A DNA stretch of 64,000 nt from Paenibacillus plantarum. Lineage in GTDB: Bacteria > Bacillota > Bacilli > Paenibacillales > NBRC-103111. Both the position numbers and the translations under genes were made by a program. Below the pieces are notes generated by a model. The model saw nothing but the letters and a program-made list of their open reading frames with translations. It searched no databases and had not been told where the DNA came from. Shown piece by piece: positions 36,088 through 44,869 of this stretch (position 1 is its first letter; each line of letters begins with the position of its first letter). The DNA is taken from contig NZ_WHNY01000026.1 in NCBI RefSeq assembly GCF_013141695.1, positions 372,001 through 436,000 on the forward strand, written 5' to 3'.

Positions 36088-37386
36088 TTAATTCAATATA
36101 CGGAGTCCTAGTTCCGCAAATATCTCTTGCAGACGGGTCTCCACAACTAGACAATCTTCTTCCATTCGATAGACAATCGCCACATACAAACGGCCCTTTC
36201 CTGGTACATTGAGCGCGCTGCCCGCAAGTAAAGTATTGGCCGACAACAGCACGATACCAGGCATTCCACACTTCGGATCAAATAATAACCTCTCACGACC
36301 AAGGCAATCTAGAATCTGTTCATACGATGGCTCATGCGTATAAGAAATACTGTAATACGTTAACATAGATTGCATGCCATGCCTGGCAACGAATGCATCA
36401 ATCCCATTCTTCATATGACTCATCGACTTGCGTGCATTAATCTCCACGATCGGCATCCATTCATTTCCCTCAAGCCGCATCGAATCTACACAAACATCGC
36501 CCCAATAGCCATCTGCATACATCGATTTTCCGATTTGTTCCATGAGTTCCAGGTATCCCGTCGTTTCCATATCCAAGTGGAATGCCTCATTCGGTGTTAT
36601 GATACCTCGAAAAGCAAAATCACTATTGATCATCTGCTGCACGGATACCAACCGGAAATCACCTTTCTCCGAGAGATGAAATAAGGTGGAAAAATCTAAC
36701 GTCTTCGGCAGTAATGGCTCTAAGATCAGCCGTGTATGACAGCCCTTCTTCTCCTGTGCAGCCAAAAAGCTGGCAATACGGCGAAGCACTGTCTCTTCAC
36801 GTACGTGAATGATACCCTTGCCAGATACGCCGTAGTCGTCCTTAATCAGCATGGGACCTTCCTTAAGCATCTCTAGCGCAATCTCTTGCACTTCCTCTGC
36901 GCTTGTCGCTATGCTTGCAGGATTAGGAATGCCCAGCCTCGAACGCATATCTGTGGAATAATGTTTGCCGTTCACCCTCCGAATGATCTCATTACCCGGT
37001 TCGCCATACGCAATCCCCAGCAACTCTGATAGTTGCTTATGGTGGGGAAGAACGGCGAATGAACTGAACGTACAATCAGACGGCAACTTGGGAAGATTCA
37101 TCATGTCCATGTTTTCGTCTGCCGTATCGCACACGACATTTTGAAAATCAAATCCGATTGAAGCGAGATAGTCCAAATGCGTGGCATGCATTGGCTGACG
37201 TGTCAGCACATAATCGCCAGGACGGGCTAGGCTGAACATTAGTTCATCCATCAAGCCTACAATTCGCTCTGCTTGTTTGTCTGCAACTTGAGGCAGCTTC
37301 GACAATCCCTGCTCCCGCCAAAACCGTTCCGCATTGAATACGCCACTCAGCGCTAGAGGACTCTTGGTCTCGCGCAAGCTCTCCAT
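36088..37386 (-). CDS. ATP-grasp ligase (candidate carrier-protein loading enzyme)
   Basis: This 432-residue protein has a pre-ATP-grasp N-terminal part and an ATP-grasp core. The lysine lies in GPMLIKDDYGVSGKGIIHVR, the hinge in LILEPLLPKTLDFST, and the magnesium-binding end in WMPIVEINARKSMSHMK. ATP-grasp ligases join a carboxylate to an amine or thiol through an acyl phosphate. It begins one base after the stop of the acyl carrier protein gene, the same arrangement of partner genes as BtrJ and its carrier BtrI, where an amino acid is loaded on the carrier. That role is inferred; a free peptide ligase is an alternative. ATG 37386 is used because earlier codons overlap the carrier gene. Confidence 0.8.
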   Translation of the reverse strand: MESLRETKSPLALSGVFNAERFWREQGLSKLPQVADKQAERIVGLMDELMFSLARPGDYVLTRQPMHATHLDYLASIGFDFQNVVCDTADENMDMMNLPKLPSDCTFSSFAVLPHHKQLSELLGIAYGEPGNEIIRRVNGKHYSTDMRSRLGIPNPASIATSAEEVQEIALEMLKEGPMLIKDDYGVSGKGIIHVREETVLRRIASFLAAQEKKGCHTRLILEPLLPKTLDFSTLFHLSEKGDFRLVSVQQMINSDFAFRGIITPNEAFHLDMETTGYLELMEQIGKSMYADGYWGDVCVDSMRLEGNEWMPIVEINARKSMSHMKNGIDAFVARHGMQSMLTYYSISYTHEPSYEQILDCLGRERLLFDPKCGMPGIVLLSANTLLAGSALNVPGKGRLYVAIVYRMEEDCLVVETRLQEIFAELGLRILN

Positions 37387-37387
37387 C

Positions 37388-37624
37388 TTATTCTCGCTCT
37401 CTAATGAATGCACAAAAGGCCTCAATTGAACTGAGATGTTCTAGATCAAACTCATCGAAATCGAATTCGACTCCGAACTCATCTTCGATGCGGAGAATAA
37501 AGTTGACTAACTGCAGCGAGTCCAAACCTGCGTCTTCCGTAATACTGGAATTGGCGGTTAGTGTTTCGGCCAGTGAAGGATCTTCCTTCATTTCAGCAAT
37601 AATTTCGGCAATTTTCTTTTCCAT
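37388..37624 (-). CDS. Acyl carrier protein (2)
   Basis: This 78-residue acyl carrier protein has the classical attachment motif DAGLDSLQLVNFILRIEDEF (S36) and an acidic surface. ATG 37624 is supported by AGGAGGAGCGACA; the open frame extends upstream without a ribosome site. It is followed after one base by the ATP-grasp ligase. Small stand-alone carriers of this type hold amino acids or acyl groups for tailoring in natural-product pathways. Confidence 0.9.
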   Translation of the reverse strand: MEKKIAEIIAEMKEDPSLAETLTANSSITEDAGLDSLQLVNFILRIEDEFGVEFDFDEFDLEHLSSIEAFCAFIRERE

Positions 37625-37656
37625 TGTCGCTCCTCCTGTTATCTGTTCCATCTCGA

Positions 37657-38946
37657 TTAACTCCTCCTCATTTGGGTTTGCAACACGAATTCCGGCTTTC
37701 CCAAGCAATATCGACCGTCGATTACCTGAACACGTTCGAACAACAACTGTCGAGCAGTAAACTCCGGCCAAGCCGTCACCAAAGCGGCCAGATCGCGTCC
37801 TTCCAGCGCTTCCTCTAACGAGTGCGCGTAGCGGATTGGGAAACCGTAAGCCTCGCGAAACCGTGATATGGCTAACGGGTCGTAAGCGACAATATTCGTC
37901 ACACCAAGCTCTAGCAGGTGAGCGATGATATCGGCAGCTGGCGTATCGCGCACATCGTCACTACCTGGCTTGAACGCCAGACCAAGAACAGCAACCTTAG
38001 CTTGGGGCCCACCTGCAGCTACGATACGTTCCGCGAACGCCCGCTTCGTGTGGGCGTTCACCGCTAGCACCTCTCTGAGAAGCGCGGACTCACGTCCAAG
38101 CGTCTGGGAGTATCGGTACAGGGACAAGGTATCCTTTGGCAGACAGTATCCTCCGAAACCACAACCAGGATACACATAGCTCGCCATCCCCCCACCTTGC
38201 CAGCGTCTATCTGCATGAAGCAGCCGGAAAGCCTGCGAGATATCAATTTCCTTGCTGCCTTCTGCGAGCGTAGCTAGTTCATTGGAAAAGCTGATCATCG
38301 TCGCCAGCAATGCGTTGGAAGCCATTTTGGTGAATTCTGCAGTCCCAGGCGACACGGAAAGTACAGGAGCACCAAACGGTTCATACAGTTGTTCAAGTTG
38401 ACGCATACTATATGCGTCGCAAGCTCCGATCACAATCCGATCGGGATGGATAAAGTCCTGCCATGCCCGCCCCTCTCGCAAAAATTCCGGATTATGTGCT
38501 AATCCAACTGACTCGCCGACCGTGTGACCGGAGTTCTTCAACAGCGGTTCGATGATTTGTGTCGTTGTCATTGGCGGTACGGTCGACTTGATCACTAGCG
38601 TACAGTAGCTATCCTTCCTCATCAGAGGAAGCGATTGACGAATTGCACCTGTCAGCGCATCCAGATCCGCCGCCCCGTCGGGGCGACTTGGCGTACCGAC
38701 GCAATAAAAGATGATGGAGGTATGTTCTAGCGCTTCAGCCAACGTTTCACAAATAATCAGACCGCTTCCAAGCAGCGCATTCAATTTCTCCTTAAGGCCT
38801 GGCTCATGAAATGGCACTTCGCCGTTTCGAAGCTTCGCCCTTAGATTGGCATTCGAATCGTAAGCATATACCAGCCTGCCTGTCTGAGTGGCCAAACCTA
38901 GTGCCGTCGTCAGACCGACAAATCCCAAACCAATGACAGCGATCAT
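37657..38946 (-). CDS. UDP-glucose/GDP-mannose dehydrogenase family protein
   Basis: This 429-residue nucleotide-sugar dehydrogenase has the N-terminal NAD motif MIAVIGLGFVGLTTALGLA, the catalytic cysteine in GCGFGGYCLPKDTLSLYR, and the C-terminal domain AVLGLAFKPGSDDVRDTPA. The family oxidises the C6 alcohol of a nucleotide sugar to the acid in two NAD-dependent steps. ATG 38946 overlaps the stop of the decarboxylase-like gene by four bases. Together they could make UDP-glucuronate and then a decarboxylated pentose. Confidence 0.92.
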   Translation of the reverse strand: MIAVIGLGFVGLTTALGLATQTGRLVYAYDSNANLRAKLRNGEVPFHEPGLKEKLNALLGSGLIICETLAEALEHTSIIFYCVGTPSRPDGAADLDALTGAIRQSLPLMRKDSYCTLVIKSTVPPMTTTQIIEPLLKNSGHTVGESVGLAHNPEFLREGRAWQDFIHPDRIVIGACDAYSMRQLEQLYEPFGAPVLSVSPGTAEFTKMASNALLATMISFSNELATLAEGSKEIDISQAFRLLHADRRWQGGGMASYVYPGCGFGGYCLPKDTLSLYRYSQTLGRESALLREVLAVNAHTKRAFAERIVAAGGPQAKVAVLGLAFKPGSDDVRDTPAADIIAHLLELGVTNIVAYDPLAISRFREAYGFPIRYAHSLEEALEGRDLAALVTAWPEFTARQLLFERVQVIDGRYCLGKPEFVLQTQMRRS

Positions 38947-40082
38947 AATCGAACACCTGCCGCATCCTGAAGAAACGACAGATAACGGCGAACCCCATCA
39001 TGTACGCTTATGTCGGGTGCATAGCTGAGTACCTTGCGTGCCTTGGTCAAATCAGGGCATCGCCGTTGCGGATTATCGGTCAAGTAATCGCGATCAGCGG
39101 CTTGCTCCATACGGATGACGCCACGATACCCTGTCAGTTCTTTGCCTGCCTCGGCATAAATTGAGGCTAGCCCTGCAACTGACAGCTCCTCTGCGTCCAT
39201 CCCGATGTTGAACGTGTCGAACGCGCTATGCGTCAACACCTTCAAAATGCCGGGTATCGCGTCGGCAATGTAACAGAACGTGCGAGAAGGACGACCGTCC
39301 GAATAGATGACGATATCTTCCCCTTGCAGCACATTGCGTGCAAAGTCCGCCGGCAGTCGGCGATCCTCCGGTCGCATGCCAGGTCCGAACACATTGAACG
39401 GACGGACAATTCGAACCGGTAAGCCGAATGACGTTGCGTACACATAGCACAATGTCTCGCCAAGTCGCTTAGACTCGTCGTAGCAGGCGCGTGGACCGGT
39501 GCATGGTACATGGCCAAGATAGGTCTCAGGCGTAGGAATCGCATCTGCCGAAGGACTGCCGTATACCTCACTGCTGGAGAAGAACAGCAAGCCTCGCAGC
39601 GTATCCGACTGCTTGTAGTAATTCAGCAATCGCTCGAGACCATACACATTGGCTTTAATGGTCTCGAGTGGATGTTGTCTGTAGTAAGTCGGAGAAGCGA
39701 TTGATGCCATATGCAGCACATAGTCTGCGGAAGCAGCAGAGCCGCAGGAGCCTAGATCATCATTGGCAACATCGTAAGTATGAACCTCTAGCTCGGCATG
39801 TTCGTTTCGCGCTGTCATGATCCATTCGGGCTCTCCGAACAGAAAGCGATCCAGCAGCACAAGCTTGCGCAGGCGGATTCCCTGCGACTTTAGACCAAGT
39901 AAAAACTGCGTTAAGTAAAATCCCAGGAAACCTGCTCCTCCAGTAAGGACGACTGTTCGATCTTGAAATTGGGCAGTCGAGCCGAACTTGTCAAACATGT
40001 GGTACAAGTCCTCGCGCAGCACATCTGAAGCAGACAGCGGGCGCAGGCGGACGACTTTCCCGGCTAACTGTGGTTCGTTCAT
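38943..40082 (-). CDS. NAD-dependent nucleotide-sugar epimerase/decarboxylase (UDP-xylose synthase-like SDR)
   Basis: This 379-residue extended short-chain dehydrogenase has its NAD motif in VVLTGGAGFLGFYLTQFLLG, set back by a 40-residue N-terminal extension. The catalytic Tyr and Lys are in GPRACYDESKRLGETLCYVY and the substrate loop is VRIVRPFNVFGPGMRPEDRR. The segment HMASIASPTYYRQHP resembles UDP-glucuronate decarboxylases (UDP-xylose synthase), and the neighbour makes the uronate. UDP-apiose synthase is a related activity, which is notable next to apiose catabolic genes, but sequence alone does not separate them. AAAGGGGAAGTGAAGG precedes the start. Confidence 0.82.
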   Translation of the reverse strand: MNEPQLAGKVVRLRPLSASDVLREDLYHMFDKFGSTAQFQDRTVVLTGGAGFLGFYLTQFLLGLKSQGIRLRKLVLLDRFLFGEPEWIMTARNEHAELEVHTYDVANDDLGSCGSAASADYVLHMASIASPTYYRQHPLETIKANVYGLERLLNYYKQSDTLRGLLFFSSSEVYGSPSADAIPTPETYLGHVPCTGPRACYDESKRLGETLCYVYATSFGLPVRIVRPFNVFGPGMRPEDRRLPADFARNVLQGEDIVIYSDGRPSRTFCYIADAIPGILKVLTHSAFDTFNIGMDAEELSVAGLASIYAEAGKELTGYRGVIRMEQAADRDYLTDNPQRRCPDLTKARKVLSYAPDISVHDGVRRYLSFLQDAAGVRL

Positions 40083-40107
40083 CCTTCACTTCCCCTTTCG
40101 TTATGAG

Positions 40108-41229
40108 TTAAGCGCCGCATAGCGCATTGGCATACTCCTCGATATAATCTTTCGCATTCGCTCTGGCTGCGAGCAGCCGTTCATGCAGTGGAAGCAGTGC
40201 TTCGCGCGAATATCCCGCCGCTTTCCAGTCGGCCATCGGGATACCGAAGCCAAGCTTTTGCCATAAGGCTGCATTATGTGCCTCGTGTTTGCCGAACGGA
40301 TCCAGCATGATAAGCGGCGTTGCTGAAGCAAGCGAATCCATTAGAGTGCCTGCTCCCGGCTTGCTGATAATCCCGCTGGCATGACGGATGACACCATACA
40401 ATCCGTGATGCTCTAGCGGAGCTTTATATACAGGCGTTTCACCAGGCACAATTTGTGCAAACGGCGGGAAGCCTGGAGTCCTACCAGGAGATATCTCCCA
40501 AGCCCTCCATTTCGGATCATTCATAAAGCAGCGATTGCCATTCAATTCTTGACCCGCTTCTTCCTCCAGATAGGCGACAATATCCAATGAAATGCCTAAT
40601 CGTTCAAGCTCTTCGGCCTCGTTGCGGTAGGTTCCAATGCCCCACCCTCCGCCATGTACAACATAGCTCGGCCTACGAGTGTCATACGAGATCGGATCCT
40701 CTTCTCCAACCGGAATACAGCGCTCGATGTCTCCGATCTCCGCACGGTATAGCCAGATCTCCTGGTATCTAGATTTGAAGTCCGGAACAAACTTTTTCAT
40801 GCTTTTCCAAGATGGTGAGTAGTCCGAGTCGACATACAGCAAATCAACCTGCGGTGCTTTGTGCCTGTTGCTAATGCGATGCTCTCGGTACAAATCGAGA
40901 ATATATACCCAATTCCCGGATAATGCGATGAAATGCTCGCGTTCCTCGAGATCCCATTGCTCGATCAATCTCTGTGCAGCCCCTACATCAATGCTGTCAC
41001 GTATATCCTTAGGCAGCTTGGTTGCCAGCTGTGCCGCTGCAAAATGAATGTGATACGCTGCTTTACTGTCATCGATTCGACGCTGCTTCTCCGGATCCAG
41101 CACCGATTCAAACACAAAAATATCACTTGATACACCGCGTTTCTCAAGTCCTCTAGCTACAAGGATACCTGGTATATAAAAGCCAAGCCCGAAACCCGAA
41201 CACAATATCGTTGTATGGCGATTAGTCAT
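40108..41229 (-). CDS. Glycosyltransferase (GT28/MurG-like fold)
   Basis: This 373-residue GT-B glycosyltransferase has a glycine-rich start (TILCSGFGLGFYIPGIL), and its C-terminal donor domain contains GIISKPGAGTLMDSLASATP then LDPFGKHEAHNAALWQKLG, the pattern of MurG-like enzymes. It should transfer a sugar from a nucleotide donor, perhaps the pentose made by the two downstream enzymes. ATG 41229 overlaps the methyltransferase stop by eight bases. The acceptor is unknown; a carrier-bound or lipid-linked product is possible. Confidence 0.78.
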   Translation of the reverse strand: MTNRHTTILCSGFGLGFYIPGILVARGLEKRGVSSDIFVFESVLDPEKQRRIDDSKAAYHIHFAAAQLATKLPKDIRDSIDVGAAQRLIEQWDLEEREHFIALSGNWVYILDLYREHRISNRHKAPQVDLLYVDSDYSPSWKSMKKFVPDFKSRYQEIWLYRAEIGDIERCIPVGEEDPISYDTRRPSYVVHGGGWGIGTYRNEAEELERLGISLDIVAYLEEEAGQELNGNRCFMNDPKWRAWEISPGRTPGFPPFAQIVPGETPVYKAPLEHHGLYGVIRHASGIISKPGAGTLMDSLASATPLIMLDPFGKHEAHNAALWQKLGFGIPMADWKAAGYSREALLPLHERLLAARANAKDYIEEYANALCGA

Positions 41230-42076
41230 GGTTGTCCTCCACTTTACGCAAAATCATCACCGCATCCGTATTAGGGTATTTGAAATTATAATTGGTCATA
41301 TGGATTAGCCGCTTTTCGATCACGGACTCCAGTACCAAACCTTTAGGCATATTTTGCAGCATATGCTCCTTCAAACTTTCTAACGTGAATTTCCAGACAA
41401 CGCCGTCGATCGAAGAATTAATCATATAGGCTCCTGTCATTTTCTCGTCTGCACTTGTTTTCTGTATCGACACTGGATCAGCAACGATGACGATACCTCC
41501 AGGTTTCAGCACACGCAACGATTCCTCCAACGCTTTGCGAGTACGACGAATATGATGAAAACAACGGGCAAACAACACTACATCGAAACTTTCATCTGGA
41601 AACGGAGCTTTACAAATATCTGCATGTACATAACTGTCGAATCGCCCCATGCGCTTACCCAGCTTCAGAGAAGGAAGATTCACATCCAAATTCGTGAAGT
41701 GAATGCTCGTATTGTTGCGGTAATATTTGTTTAGTAATCCAGGTCCGCAACCAACTTGCAGCACCTCGCCTGACATTTCGGGCAACACATCAAATACACG
41801 TGACGGCTTCGGAAAGTTCTGCAGCAATAGCTCGATTTCATAGATAATCGGATGCCTATACATAAATCGAACAAATTTACTTGTATAAAAGGGATTCTTC
41901 ATCTTCTTCTTAAGACGCAAGAGATCATAGCGGTTAAGGTAATAGATGGGTGATAGCCCCACAAAAAATACGATGGATGCCAGTTGTACGATAAAAATTC
42001 GAAGCGCAGCCCATGCGCCGGTTTCTGTAACTAACGCCTGTCTCGATATGGCTGCGGATTTGCGCCCATCCCCCAT
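41222..42076 (-). CDS. Class I SAM-dependent methyltransferase with membrane-like N terminus
   Basis: This 284-residue protein has a class I methyltransferase core: motif I in EVLQVGCGPGLLNKYY, then HADICKAPFPDESFDVVLFA and a post-motif VLKPGGIVIVADP. The first 60 residues contain a hydrophobic stretch (IFIVQLASIVFFVGLSPIYY) that could anchor it at the membrane, which suggests a lipid-linked or membrane-near substrate. AGGAGGAACTGATTC precedes ATG 42076. The gene lies between a carrier protein and a glycosyltransferase in the island. Confidence 0.85.
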   Translation of the reverse strand: MGDGRKSAAISRQALVTETGAWAALRIFIVQLASIVFFVGLSPIYYLNRYDLLRLKKKMKNPFYTSKFVRFMYRHPIIYEIELLLQNFPKPSRVFDVLPEMSGEVLQVGCGPGLLNKYYRNNTSIHFTNLDVNLPSLKLGKRMGRFDSYVHADICKAPFPDESFDVVLFARCFHHIRRTRKALEESLRVLKPGGIVIVADPVSIQKTSADEKMTGAYMINSSIDGVVWKFTLESLKEHMLQNMPKGLVLESVIEKRLIHMTNYNFKYPNTDAVMILRKVEDNHD

Positions 42077-42102
42077 GAATCAGTTCCTCCTTCTATATTT
42101 TC

Positions 42103-42381
42103 CTACAATTCTTCTGTGATCTTGACATCATTTCCATTCATTTTTCTCTCGATTAAGCCAGATAGTTTTCTTATCGAAGAAAAGTTTTTAAATAATAGTT
42201 CCTCTGGTTTAAAATTAATGCTGAAAATATCCTCCAGATCAACACTCAAAGCCATTAAATCCATCGAATTTAAGCCCAGCGAAGGCAGATCTTCATCTAA
42301 ATCGATGTCCCCTTGCAACTCTTTGAGTTGTTTCACTTTAATAACAATCTCATCCGCGATTTTATTCATAGTATCCTTCAT
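42103..42381 (-). CDS. Acyl carrier protein (3)
   Basis: This 92-residue acyl carrier protein has its attachment serine in LPSLGLNSMDLMALSVDLED (S39) and the usual acidic helices. The start at 42381 is very close to AGGAGG; ATG 42369 (MNKIADEIV) is an equal alternative. It follows the BtrH-like gene by 85 bases, repeating the carrier/BtrH pairing seen at 19006-20279. It is AT-richer than the carrier at 37388. Confidence 0.88.
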   Translation of the reverse strand: MKDTMNKIADEIVIKVKQLKELQGDIDLDEDLPSLGLNSMDLMALSVDLEDIFSINFKPEELLFKNFSSIRKLSGLIERKMNGNDVKITEEL

Positions 42382-42466
42382 TAACCTCCTATTTTCATCC
42401 CAGATTCGATCCTATCCTTAAACTCATCTAAAAATTAATATAGGGTGTCACCCCAATTTTCATATT

Positions 42467-43540
42467 TCAAGTGAAATTACGCGCTAGCGCATCATACAGC
42501 TCATCCTCGGCGCGTATAATATTTTCCAATAATTCTGTGTATATCGAATCAAACGCCCAATGACCTTTCAGCATATTATGCATGATGAACATCTTCGTAC
42601 TTTCAATGGCATCTATGCTTGTCTCCAGATACGCCAGTACATTGTTTTTAGATTCATATGGAAAATACCTAACGAAATAATCGCTTAGGATTTGCCTTCT
42701 CTGTTGGACTAAATTTAAACCGATCAGAATTTTATTTTGTTCAATCCGTTTAAATTCATCGTTTAACAGAATGGGTTGTGCCTGTGTTAATGATGTCAAG
42801 AATAAGCAAGCTTCTTTGTTTGTATAGGTATACCCTTGCGTCGTTTTCTCGACTTTTGAAGCATGGAATTTCCGAACACTATCTTTGATCACACCAGTTA
42901 CATAATCAGAATGTGAATGACTCATAAAGTCATCTAAGTTCTTCTTATTTACATCAATTGTAGAAATATTCGCCAAAAGATGTAACGCATCCATCACATC
43001 TTTTTTATTGATCACGCCAACTTCATGGTTTTCCGGAAACGGTATATAATTTTCAGCATGTAAATCATTAGGACTGTCCACGTAATAGATATGATCTTTA
43101 TCATGCCAAATTAAAAGGATGACATGTCCTGGCCTAGTATAATCGCCCTCCTTCACTTCATAATTTTTATTGTATCTTTTAAAAAATGGAAGTCTCGATG
43201 TGATCGTTCTTAAGAGTACATATTTGCCATTACTTAGATAATATTCAATTTCCGAAAGTGCTTTAACTGAATCCCCTTTATTGATAAGCACATTATTAAT
43301 CGCAATCACATCAGAAAAAACTAATTCGTCACTATACATGCGAATCTGTTCACCCTGATGATTAGTTGTGAGCTTGTATGTCAAATTTCCTACAAACAAT
43401 TTGGTTAAATGTGCTTGATCGCCTATATAATGTTGCTTTGCTACTAAATAAATAGCTCTTTCAACGCAGTTATTGACTCTTCCAACAACCGTATCACCTT
43501 TCAGAAAATTCGAGTGTATCGCATTTTCCGGCATAACCAT
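42467..43540 (-). CDS. BtrH-like papain-fold protein (paralogue 2)
   Basis: This 357-residue protein is distantly BtrH-like. A Cys-His-Asp set can be read as C25 (VGRVNNCVERAIYLV), H139 (TRPGHVILLIWHD) and D155 (IYYVDSPNDL), followed by a helical C-terminal half. ATG 43540 (MVMPENAIHSN) has AAAGAGGTGAA upstream. It is the first gene of the 15-gene minus-strand island and lies before a carrier protein, so it may move an acyl group from that carrier to an amine or hydroxyl. It is clearly AT-richer than the genes downstream. Function is inferred from a weak pattern match. Confidence 0.6.
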   Translation of the reverse strand: MVMPENAIHSNFLKGDTVVGRVNNCVERAIYLVAKQHYIGDQAHLTKLFVGNLTYKLTTNHQGEQIRMYSDELVFSDVIAINNVLINKGDSVKALSEIEYYLSNGKYVLLRTITSRLPFFKRYNKNYEVKEGDYTRPGHVILLIWHDKDHIYYVDSPNDLHAENYIPFPENHEVGVINKKDVMDALHLLANISTIDVNKKNLDDFMSHSHSDYVTGVIKDSVRKFHASKVEKTTQGYTYTNKEACLFLTSLTQAQPILLNDEFKRIEQNKILIGLNLVQQRRQILSDYFVRYFPYESKNNVLAYLETSIDAIESTKMFIMHNMLKGHWAFDSIYTELLENIIRAEDELYDALARNFT

Positions 43541-43581
43541 TTCACCTCTTTTTATACTTTGTAGAAGCATCGTTCAACTCA

Positions 43582-43595
43582 AGGAAGCGTTTACA
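43582..43595. promoter_or_regulatory. cre-like site in the divergent BtrH-like intergenic region
   Basis: AGGAAGCGTTTACA fits the CcpA consensus except at two left-end bases. It is 42 bases upstream of the first gene of the biosynthetic island, so that island may be under carbon catabolite control. The rest of the 263-base gap is AT-rich with no other clear motif. Confidence 0.35.
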
Positions 43596-43803
43596 CACAA
43601 ACAATTTCACACCCCTTTTTTTTGGAAATCATGCTCATGTCTTTCTTATGTTGTGATAGTAGCAATATTAAATTTTCTAGTCAATGTTGAAAACAAATGA
43701 ACAATCTTACTATTTATTACTCTAACATTGTAATTTTCATCACTGCCTGATGCCATGATCGCATGATATGATATTAGTAAACCTTAAATACGAGGTGGAC
43801 CTT

Positions 43804-44847
43804 ATGGAAAGCAACAGAAAAGTATTGCCAAGAACTGAACCACTCCTCAGTACCTGTCCTGACGAGGCGAATCTGTTATCGATATTGTTAAATTACGAAG
43901 AGTCTCACACCTGGGTGTATACGAACTTTATCCAATTGCAATTCATAACGAGAAATTATAATGGGACCTCCTTTCCAATTAAACATTACTCCCCTGTATT
44001 AAAAAAAGTATGCCCCTACGTGATTATTCAATCCATTGACAAAAAAGTGATTGATACGTATTTCACAGAAAATAAATTCAGCGATTTTGTCATCAAGGCG
44101 ATCAATGACGATCAATATGTGCAAACCTGCCTCAATCATACACATATATCTAGCTCGGATTTTAATCAAAGCCATGCCGTTTTTATTTATGGCTATGACA
44201 AAAACACAGAAACGTTCCTCGTCGCCGATAATGGCTTCGGGGAAGGTCAATTTGCTACCTCCACTTGTACATTTGAGGAACTAAACAAGGCCTATTATGA
44301 AATGAATGCCCGGTATGATGTAAACATTCAAATGGGCGGCAAAGTTGAACTGTTTTTATACAACAAAAAAGCCCCAAGATTCTTGCTAAACTTATCCGCC
44401 ATTCGTGATCAAATCAACGACTATTTATTTTCGCTGAACTCCGATTCAAGAATTAACACGTTTAGCTGCAATGAAATATACGGCATCTGCATTTACGACA
44501 AGTTGCTCCAACATGTGGAACAGGTGAAGGCTCAGAATACCTGGTCCCATTACCGCCCCTTTCATATGCTGATGGAGCATAAATCGCTCATGGTGCATCG
44601 GTTAACCTATTTAAGAGATCATCACGGAGTTTCCAATTTGGATGCCATCATTGACGGCTATAAAGAATTGCACAAGATTTGCAAAATTAATGTAGCCTAT
44701 AACCTTAAGTATGAGTTCACGAAAACTTCCCTGAACTTGGATCGAATCATCAAAAATCTTACTTCAATCATGGAAAATGAAAAAAAACTACTTGAACTAT
44801 TACTAGACGTGCTGTCCAATCAACACACAGAAGAACCTGTTTCATAA
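43804..44847 (+). CDS. BtrH-like papain-fold protein (paralogue 3)
   Basis: This 347-residue protein shares the layout of the other two BtrH-like proteins: C18 (PLLSTCPDEANLLSILL), H124 (FNQSHAVFIYGYDKNTETF) and D142 (FLVADNGFG). H124 and D142 have the same numbers as in the protein at 19006-20010. The C-terminal half is helical. ATG 43804 has GAGGTGGACCTT upstream; an in-frame ATG at 43768 lacks a site. It is divergent from paralogue 2 across 263 bases and followed by a GT8 gene after 22 bases. AT-rich. The role is probably carrier-linked acyl transfer, but this is inference. Confidence 0.58.
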   Translation: MESNRKVLPRTEPLLSTCPDEANLLSILLNYEESHTWVYTNFIQLQFITRNYNGTSFPIKHYSPVLKKVCPYVIIQSIDKKVIDTYFTENKFSDFVIKAINDDQYVQTCLNHTHISSSDFNQSHAVFIYGYDKNTETFLVADNGFGEGQFATSTCTFEELNKAYYEMNARYDVNIQMGGKVELFLYNKKAPRFLLNLSAIRDQINDYLFSLNSDSRINTFSCNEIYGICIYDKLLQHVEQVKAQNTWSHYRPFHMLMEHKSLMVHRLTYLRDHHGVSNLDAIIDGYKELHKICKINVAYNLKYEFTKTSLNLDRIIKNLTSIMENEKKLLELLLDVLSNQHTEEPVS

Positions 44848-44869
44848 ATTTATTCAGGGAGAGATTAAG

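Noticed and set aside
42467..44847. Lanthipeptide or other ribosomal peptide pathway
   Set aside because: No precursor peptide, LanM/LanC or cyclodehydratase gene is visible; the two proteins are better explained by a BtrH-like Cys-His-Asp layout.
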